Below the pieces are notes generated by a model, which ran no database searches, was not told the origin of the DNA, and was given only the letters and a program-made list of their open reading frames with translations. The translations under genes were made by a program, and so were the position numbers. A stretch of 64,000 bases of DNA from Hypericum androsaemum. Lineage: Eukaryota > Streptophyta > Magnoliopsida > Malpighiales > Hypericaceae. The stretch lies in the NCBI GenBank assembly GCA_963995505.1, contig OZ023199.1:6319906-6383905 (forward strand). Reading direction: 5' to 3'. Shown in pieces: positions 58,432-64,000 of this stretch (the stretch's first letter is position 1; every line of letters begins with the position of its first letter).

Positions 58432-61407
58432 TTATTGTGTGGATTTTAATCCCATTCCCCTTACTGCGTTGTACATTTGATCTCTATTGATTCCTTTCGT
58501 AAAAGGATCAGCTAAGTTGTCCTTGGACTTTACATAATTAATGGTGGTCACCCCACTAGAGATCAACTGTCTAACAGTATTGTGTCTCCGACGGATATGT
58601 CGAGACTTTCCGTTGTACAATGTACTTTGTGCTCTCCCGAATGCAGACATGCTATCACAATGTATCAATACGGGAGGCACCGGTTTACTCCAGCACGGAA
58701 TATCCTCTAGGAAGTTTCTGAGCCATTCAGCTTCTTCCCCAGCTTTGTCTAGTGCTATAAACTCCGACTCCATGGTGGATCGAGCTATGCACGTTTGTTT
58801 AGAGGACTTCCAAGACACAGCTCCTCCTCCTATGGTGAATACGTATCCACTCGTGGATTTGGAGTCCTTAGTGTCTGATATCCAGTTTGCGTCACTGTAT
58901 CCTTCTAATACAGCTGGATATTTAGCATAATGTATGCCATGGCTTATGGTATGTTTTAAATACCGTAAAACCTTTTCCAGAGCTAGCCAGTGATCCTTCC
59001 CTGGATTACTTGTGAATCTACTAAGTTTACTAACTGAGTACGCAATATCGGGACGAGTGCAGTTTGTTAAATACATCAAGCTCCCGATAATTTGCGCATA
59101 CTTCAGTTGCGATACTGGGTCCCCTCGATTCTTGGCTAAGTGTAGATTCAAATCTACTGGAGTCTTAACCGGAGGTTTGTCGAAAGCTTCAAACTTCTTG
59201 AGCACGCTTTCCACGTAGTGGGATTGTGTCAAGATAATTTCGTCAGCTTTCCTAGAAATTTTTATTCCTAGTATGACGTCTGCCAGACCCATATCTTTCA
59301 TGTCAAAGTGGTTCTTTAACATGTTCTTAGTTTTCACAATAACCTCTTTATTGCTTCCCATAATTAGTAAGTCATCTACATAGAGACATACAATTACGTA
59401 AGCTTCAGGTGTGCCCTTAATGTAAACACATTTATCACACTCATTGATCTTAAATCCATTTGACAGCATTGTTCCGTCAAATTTCTCGTGCCACTGTTTC
59501 GGCGCTTGTTTTAGCCCGTATAGTGACTTGACTAGTCGACACACTTTATGCTCTTGACCGGGAGCCACAAACCCTTCAGGTTGCTCCATGTATATCTCCT
59601 CTTCCAGTTCTCCATTTAGGAAAGCTGTTTTTACATCCATTTGGTGGATCTCGAGGTTATAGAGTGCTGCAACAGCTATGAGTACTCTAATCGATGTGAT
59701 TCTTGTGACAGGCGAATACGTGTCAAAGAAATCATATCCCTCCTTCTGCTTGAACTCCTTAGCTACCAATCGAGCTTTGTACTTGTCGATTGATCCATCA
59801 GCTTTGTATTTTCTTTTTAAGATCCACTTGCATCCCAAAGGTTTACAGCCCGGTGGGAGATCCACGATTTTCCACGTGTGGTTTTGCATAATGGATTCTA
59901 TCTCACTATTGATAGCTTCCTTCCAGAGAGGAGCATCTGGACTGGACAATGCCTCTTGGATTGTCCTGGGTTCATTTTCTAACGCATAGGTTAGATAGTC
60001 CGGACTGAAAGATTTGGTTATCTTCATCCGTTTACTGCGTCTAGGTTCATCATCTTTCTGATTTGACCCTTGCGTAGTCTCGTGAGCCCTTTTCTTCGGA
60101 CTTGCTTCCTTTCTTTCCTTATTAGGAAAGCTTTCTTCAAAAAATGTTGCGTTCCTTGATTCTATGACCATTCCCGTGTTTATCTCAGGGTTTTCAGATT
60201 TATGCACCAAGAATCGATAAGCACTGCTATTTTGCGCATATCCGATAAAGATGCAATCAATGGTCTTGGGTCCTATTCGCACCTGTTTAGGCTTAGGTAC
60301 TTCGACCTTTGCTAGGCACCCCCACACTTTAAGGTAACCGTAGGAAGGCTTCCTTCCTTTCCATAGTTCATATGGGGTTTTGTCCCTTTTCTTGTGTGGC
60401 AATTTGTTTAGAATGTGGTTAGCTGAGAACACAGCTTCCCCCCACATGTTCTGGGGTAAGCCCGAGCTCATCAACATAGCGTTCATCATCTCCTTAAGAG
60501 TTCGATTTTTGCGTTCAGCTACGCCATTCGATTGAGGTGAGTATGGAGCAGTCGTCTGATGAATAATGCCATGTTCTTGACAGAGTTCCTCAAACGGAGC
60601 TACATATTCTCCTCCTCGATCACTTCGGATCATTTTGATTTTCACGCTGAGTTGATTTTCAACCTCATTCTTATATCTCTTAAAAGCATCAAGAGCTTCG
60701 TCTTTGCCCTTTAAGAGATACACGTAACAGTATCTCGTGCAATCATCGATAAACGTGATGAAGTATTTCTTCCCGCCTTTAGTTTGCACGTGTTTCATAT
60801 CGCAAGTGTCCGTATGAATTAATTCTAAAGGCGTAGTACTTCTTTCCACTGAATGGAAAGGTGCTTTGGTCATTTTAGCCTCCATACATACTTCACATTT
60901 ATCGGACGGGTTGAACTCTAGATTCGGTAATAAATTTAAACTTACTAACTTTCTTAGCGAGTTTAGATTTACGTGTCCTAATCTACCATGCCATAAATTA
61001 GAACACTCGGCCAAGTAAGAAGAAGCATTAACTTTATTTTCACCGTTAAAGGTGCGATGTACAGTTATTACATTCATCTTAAATAGCCCCCTTTCTAGAT
61101 AACCCTTTCCTATGAATTGACCCGCTTTGGTCAGTACAAACTTATCAGCCTCAAATACAAGCTTAAGACCGGCTTTGCTTAACAGTGAGCCAGAGACTAA
61201 GTTCTTGCGGATGTCCGGGACATGCAGCACATCCTTGAGGGTCAGCTCCTTTCCTGAGGTCAGCTTCAGGACCACCTTTCCCAGACCAACGATCTTGGAC
61301 GTTGCGGAGTTTCCCATGAACAGCTTTCGCCCGTGATCGGGATATAGTTCGAGAACATCTCCTTGTCCGAGCAGACGTGGCGGGTAGCTCCAGTGTCCAC
61401 AAACCAC
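58432..61407 (-). CDS. Copia pol: integrase, reverse transcriptase, RNase H
   Basis: This open frame covers most of pol. In order it has the gag-pre-integrase His/Cys region (WHGRLGHVN ... CEVCMEAK, about residues 138-175 of this frame) and the integrase core ([41 protein letters not shown] with the last catalytic Glu). RT follows ([35 protein letters not shown]), then RNase H (YSDANW, STSGYVF, ESEFIAL, HIRRRH). It would copy element RNA into DNA and insert it. The first ~25 residues of the frame are out of register with the protein family. The true frame enters from the gag-protease frame through a one-base slip near 61326, so as it stands gag-pol is not one polyprotein. Confidence 0.92.
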   Translation of the reverse strand: MVCGHWSYPPRLLGQGDVLELYPDHGRKLFMGNSATSKIVGLGKVVLKLTSGKELTLKDVLHVPDIRKNLVSGSLLSKAGLKLVFEADKFVLTKAGQFIGKGYLERGLFKMNVITVHRTFNGENKVNASSYLAECSNLWHGRLGHVNLNSLRKLVSLNLLPNLEFNPSDKCEVCMEAKMTKAPFHSVERSTTPLELIHTDTCDMKHVQTKGGKKYFITFIDDCTRYCYVYLLKGKDEALDAFKRYKNEVENQLSVKIKMIRSDRGGEYVAPFEELCQEHGIIHQTTAPYSPQSNGVAERKNRTLKEMMNAMLMSSGLPQNMWGEAVFSANHILNKLPHKKRDKTPYELWKGRKPSYGYLKVWGCLAKVEVPKPKQVRIGPKTIDCIFIGYAQNSSAYRFLVHKSENPEINTGMVIESRNATFFEESFPNKERKEASPKKRAHETTQGSNQKDDEPRRSKRMKITKSFSPDYLTYALENEPRTIQEALSSPDAPLWKEAINSEIESIMQNHTWKIVDLPPGCKPLGCKWILKRKYKADGSIDKYKARLVAKEFKQKEGYDFFDTYSPVTRITSIRVLIAVAALYNLEIHQMDVKTAFLNGELEEEIYMEQPEGFVAPGQEHKVCRLVKSLYGLKQAPKQWHEKFDGTMLSNGFKINECDKCVYIKGTPEAYVIVCLYVDDLLIMGSNKEVIVKTKNMLKNHFDMKDMGLADVILGIKISRKADEIILTQSHYVESVLKKFEAFDKPPVKTPVDLNLHLAKNRGDPVSQLKYAQIIGSLMYLTNCTRPDIAYSVSKLSRFTSNPGKDHWLALEKVLRYLKHTISHGIHYAKYPAVLEGYSDANWISDTKDSKSTSGYVFTIGGGAVSWKSSKQTCIARSTMESEFIALDKAGEEAEWLRNFLEDIPCWSKPVPPVLIHCDSMSAFGRAQSTLYNGKSRHIRRRHNTVRQLISSGVTTINYVKSKDNLADPFTKGINRDQMYNAVRGMGLKSTQ

Positions 61408-62306
61408 TCTCTCGGATTGTCCACCAGGTTGGCTTCAAACACTACGGCTGACAGATCCATCTGGGACAAATCTTCAGCTAGGTTAGCCTTTCCTTGGTTT
61501 TCCTTCTTCGGCTGGCGACAGTCTTTAGCCATGTGTCCGGGTTTCCCGCAGTTGTAGCAGTCGCCCTTGATCTTTTTCTTCTTGGGCTTTTGCTCCTTCT
61601 GCTTATCCTCGGACTTCTTCCTCTTCTTGCCACTTTTTCCCTCAGCGAGGTGCACGGTGGTCTCAGAGTTGGCCTTGCCTTGCTTGACTTCGGACTTTCG
61701 GTTGTCTTCCTCGATCCTCAGTCTCACTATCAGGTCTTCTAGGCCCATGTCCTTCCTCTTGTGCTTGAGGTAGCTCTTGAAATCCTTCCACAGCGGGGGG
61801 AGCTTCTCGATCATTGCAGCTACTTGGAAGGACTCGCTGAGTTGCATCCCTTCAGCTTGGATCTCGTGAAGGATCAGCTGCAACTCTTGCACTTGGTCGA
61901 TGACCTTCTTGGAGTCCACCATCTTGAAGTCGAGGAATCGTCCGACGATGAATTTTTTCGTCCCGGCATCCTCCGTTTTGTACTTTTTCTCGAGTGAACT
62001 CCACAGCTCTTTAGCGGTCTTAGCTTCCGCGTAGACATTGTAGAGCGTGTCGTCTAGTCCATTCAGGACGTAGTTCCGGCATAGGAAGTCGCTGTGACTC
62101 CATGCATCGAGGGCGTTGATCTTCTGTTGATCTGCCTCATTTTTCGCTACCTTCGGAGCCTCTTCCTTCAGGAATCGGACCAGGTTAAGCGTCGTCAGGT
62201 AGAACAACATCTTCTGTTGCAACCTCTTGAATTCGGTACCATTGAACTTGGCCGGCCTTTCGGCGTGGACAGTTTCAAGTACTGGTGCTGAGCTTGTCGA
62301 TGCCAT
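61266..62306 (-). CDS. Copia gag and protease start
   Basis: It starts at the ATG at 62306 ([21 protein letters not shown]), the first ATG after the 5' LTR. It contains a copia gag (UBN2-type) domain with W/L-rich helices ([21 protein letters not shown]), then a Lys-rich linker and a zinc knuckle [14 protein letters not shown] at about residue 250-265. The protease active site [10 protein letters not shown] follows, near residue 305. The last ~25 residues are out of register after the slip near 61326. Gag forms the particle; the protease would cut gag-pol. Confidence 0.9.
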   Translation of the reverse strand: MASTSSAPVLETVHAERPAKFNGTEFKRLQQKMLFYLTTLNLVRFLKEEAPKVAKNEADQQKINALDAWSHSDFLCRNYVLNGLDDTLYNVYAEAKTAKELWSSLEKKYKTEDAGTKKFIVGRFLDFKMVDSKKVIDQVQELQLILHEIQAEGMQLSESFQVAAMIEKLPPLWKDFKSYLKHKRKDMGLEDLIVRLRIEEDNRKSEVKQGKANSETTVHLAEGKSGKKRKKSEDKQKEQKPKKKKIKGDCYNCGKPGHMAKDCRQPKKENQGKANLAEDLSQMDLSAVVFEANLVDNPREWFVDTGATRHVCSDKEMFSNYIPITGESCSWETPQRPRSLVWERWS

Positions 62307-62334
62307 CTTCAAGTACACTATCTCGTCTTACGAT

Positions 62335-63150
62335 TGTTGTTTGTCGGAGTTGGTGTACTTGATTAGGATCACTTCAGTCGAGGCAAGTGTTGGACACTTT
62401 CTCCGTAAGACGAGATTGCCCCGTATATTTCAGTGCGGTACGGGCTAAGGCAATCGTCCCCAAGATACAACGACGGTTTAGGGCGTTTCCAAGAACGTTG
62501 CACACGTATCTCGAAACTTTCGGGCGAACCCTTATATACCCAGAACTTTCGGGACTCTTTTCTAGATGAAGAACGGGGGGAGAGGAGAAGACAACAATGC
62601 TAGGATGTGCATGTGCTGCTGGGATAAGGAAATGGCAAGGGAGGCACGCCTATTTATAGGCTGGAGGAGGCAGGGAGCCAGCCACCCCGAAGAGACGCGT
62701 CCGCTCGGCCAACAGGCTGACTGGCTGCGCTTGTGGCCCTTCGGTGGCTTCTGGATCCTTCCAGGCGCGCCAGACTGCGCTCGCGCCCTTTCGCGGGAGA
62801 TCTCGCACTCCTTCGGAGTTCTGGAAGCCTCCTGGACGACGATGCGCACGTGCGAAGTGCCAATTGCGCCACAAAGCGCCCATTGCGACCTGCGTCCAAT
62901 GCGCCATGCGCACACGCACGTGCGCGTGCTCGGACGGTGCTTCGCACCGTCCTCGCAGGCAGCTAGCGGTGAGTCAGCCTTTTGGGTAGCCAATCAAGTT
63001 GAGAGGCAAGGAGGGAAATTCCTTATAAACAAGGAAATCCTCCTTGCTATAATCAATGTGGGATTGCAACCTTCCATCTCCCTTTGGGCCTTTCTTTTGG
63101 GTCTTTCCATTATTGGGCTTGCATTGAATAAATTCATTCAAAACCCAACA
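62335..63150 (-). repeat. 5' LTR of the copia element
   Basis: 816 bp. A TATA box (TATAAATA, minus strand, 62651-62658) lies about 490 bp into the LTR. A perfect hairpin GGACGGTGC/GCACCGTCC with loop TTC lies at 62931-62951. Apart from the ~200-bp indel and the GTGCTC repeat it is very similar to the 3' LTR. Confidence 0.93.
62651..62658 (-). promoter_or_regulatory. TATA box of the copia 5' LTR
   Basis: CCTATAAATAGG on the minus strand; only the 5' LTR retains it. Confidence 0.75.
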
Positions 63151-63155
63151 GTTTT

Positions 63156-63424
63156 AAAGACGTACACGGAATCATGAAAACGCACAACATATATGTTAAC
63201 ATATTGCTGCAGAAAGTCCCTTGTTTTTTTGTTTTTTTTTGGTGGAATCTTGTTTCATTTGCCCAAAAACATCATTCATGTAAAAAAGAGTTCATCGACT
63301 TGATTGAATCGAAATCTTTATCCAGTTACACAAGATCATACGGTATTAGGATCCGCATAATGAAGCAAACCGAAGCCTAATGTCACGGGCCGACTTTGCG
63401 GAAGGTGAGAGTTTGCTCATGACA
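63156..63424. other. 3' flank between the copia element and the Mpv17/PMP22 gene
   Basis: About 270 bp, serving as 3' untranslated and intergenic DNA for the minus-strand gene. There is a T run at 63222-63240. The copia element therefore sits within 300 bp of the gene's stop codon. Confidence 0.5.
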
Positions 63425-63974
63425 CTAACCTTTGGTCAATGACATTGCTGCTCGGAGATTCAGAAATATTCCCCTGCAAACAACAGCGAAAGTTAATTTT
63501 CGTTGCGAGACGGATCGTCGAAGAAGGTAAATGAAACCGAAGATTGAAGCGTGGACTTACCAGCCGCAAGCAATGACACTAGCAAAGATTACGCGGAATT
63601 GCAAGGGAATGTAGAGGTGATTAATCCATCCCACAACTGGCCAAAACTGAAGAAACGTTTTGGAGGTTTTAAGAGGATCAGAGGAGGTATAGTCTATTGT
63701 AGTATGTTAGACGAATGAAACGAATGTCAGCAGAAATATACCGTCCACGACGTGTACTGCACCACTGGGTATTGTGTTTTCAGTCTGGTTTTCACCTGTG
63801 CCCATGGCCGTCCTGCAGTTGATGCGTACATCATAAATCCAGTTATATTTCACCGGTCGTAAAGCACAAGAAGTGGCTTGCAGATATCTGAAGCTTACCC
63901 TCGACAACTACTCCGTAGTATACCATGAACAGAAAGTTATTCCACGGGGAAGCTGTCAACTGCTCCAATGCCAC
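63425..63974 (-). CDS. Mpv17/PMP22-family membrane protein gene, C-terminal exons
   Basis: Four minus-strand exons with clean GT/AG sites were read: 63899-63974, 63742-63812, 63561-63646 and 63425-63473. Phases join correctly. They encode VALEQLTASPWNNFLFMVYY, then EGRPWAQVKTRLKTQYP, FWPVVGWINHLYIPLQFRVI and GIFLNLRAAMSLTKG, ending in a stop at 63425-63427. The signature 'W.PVQ..N....PLQ.RV' and the closing 'W..FLN' are those of the Mpv17/PMP22 family, small four-helix proteins of peroxisomal or mitochondrial inner membranes thought to form channels. No lesion is seen. Upstream exons and promoter lie past the right edge. Organelle cannot be decided from this end; the final residues do not settle peroxisomal targeting. 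Confidence 0.88.
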
Positions 63975-64000
63975 CTGAAATTATCCAATTTATCATCTAA

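Larger units (their letters stand above)
57266..63155 (-). mobile_element. Nearly complete copia (Ty1-type) retrotransposon
   Basis: LTRs at 57271-57888 and 62335-63150 are flanked by exact 5-bp repeats GTTTT (57266-57270 and 63151-63155). On the minus strand the order is 5' LTR, gag, protease, integrase, RT, RNase H, polypurine tract and 3' LTR. The integrase-before-RT order defines copia. The internal reading frame is broken only once (a one-base slip near 61326), which suggests a young insertion. The 3' LTR lacks ~200 bp. No standard initiator-Met primer site follows the 5' LTR, and only about 28 bp separate the LTR from the gag start codon. Confidence 0.95.

Noticed and set aside
62562..63177. 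203-codon plus-strand and 143-codon minus-strand frames
   Set aside because: Both lie in the copia 5' LTR; GC-rich text is open by chance.
63382..63400. Second LTR start 'tgtcacgggccgactttgcgg'
   Set aside because: Resembles the start of the solo LTR at 40825, but the similarity stops after ~20 bp and it lies in the 3' flank of the Mpv17/PMP22 gene.

Overview
The window looks like nuclear DNA from a eudicot plant. It has spliced genes with GT/AG introns (an oligopeptide-transporter fragment and an Mpv17/PMP22-family gene), plant-type LTR retrotransposons (copia, and gypsy of Athila/Tat type), plant hAT and MULE transposons, and a small family of At4g22030-like genes. I cannot name the species. 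Nothing is bacterial, organellar or viral in layout.

Layout. (1) 1-24188: a decanucleotide satellite (about GAAAAGGCAW on the + strand; about 17.3 kb visible, running off the left edge). It is split at 5339-12262 by a decayed gypsy-type LTR element that keeps gag and protease remnants but has no reverse transcriptase or integrase. (2) 24308-25102: two exons of an oligopeptide transporter (OPT), truncated where the satellite begins. (3) 26194-33746: four head-to-tail copies of a 2-kb unit, each carrying a DUF4283-like fragment. (4) 33748-37043: a broken MULE (MuDR) transposase on the minus strand, split by a 1.35-kb hAT element with an exact 8-bp target duplication. (5) 37.9-41.2 kb: a SINE-like sequence, a 'cataaccggacatgccattt' minisatellite, three copies of a 177-bp tandem repeat and a solo LTR candidate. 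(6) 42.5-55.8 kb: a cluster of one gene family, with two intact genes transcribed divergently (50861-52135 minus, 54449-55747 plus), a third copy broken by a three-LTR copia derivative, and a fourth tail fragment. Two arms of this cluster form a large inverted duplication with a small complete non-autonomous hAT element between them. (7) 57271-63150: a nearly complete copia element on the minus strand with exact 5-bp target duplications. (8) 63425-64000: the last four exons seen of an Mpv17/PMP22-family gene, continuing off the right edge.

Only three genes look functional by reading: the two At4g22030-like genes and the Mpv17/PMP22 gene. The rest is satellite and nested mobile DNA. The parts most worth following up are the helically phased A-tract satellite with signs of higher-order structure, the four-copy DUF4283 array, the parent/derivative hAT pair caught in one window, and the inverted gene cluster whose products look plastid-targeted despite the family's F-box label.
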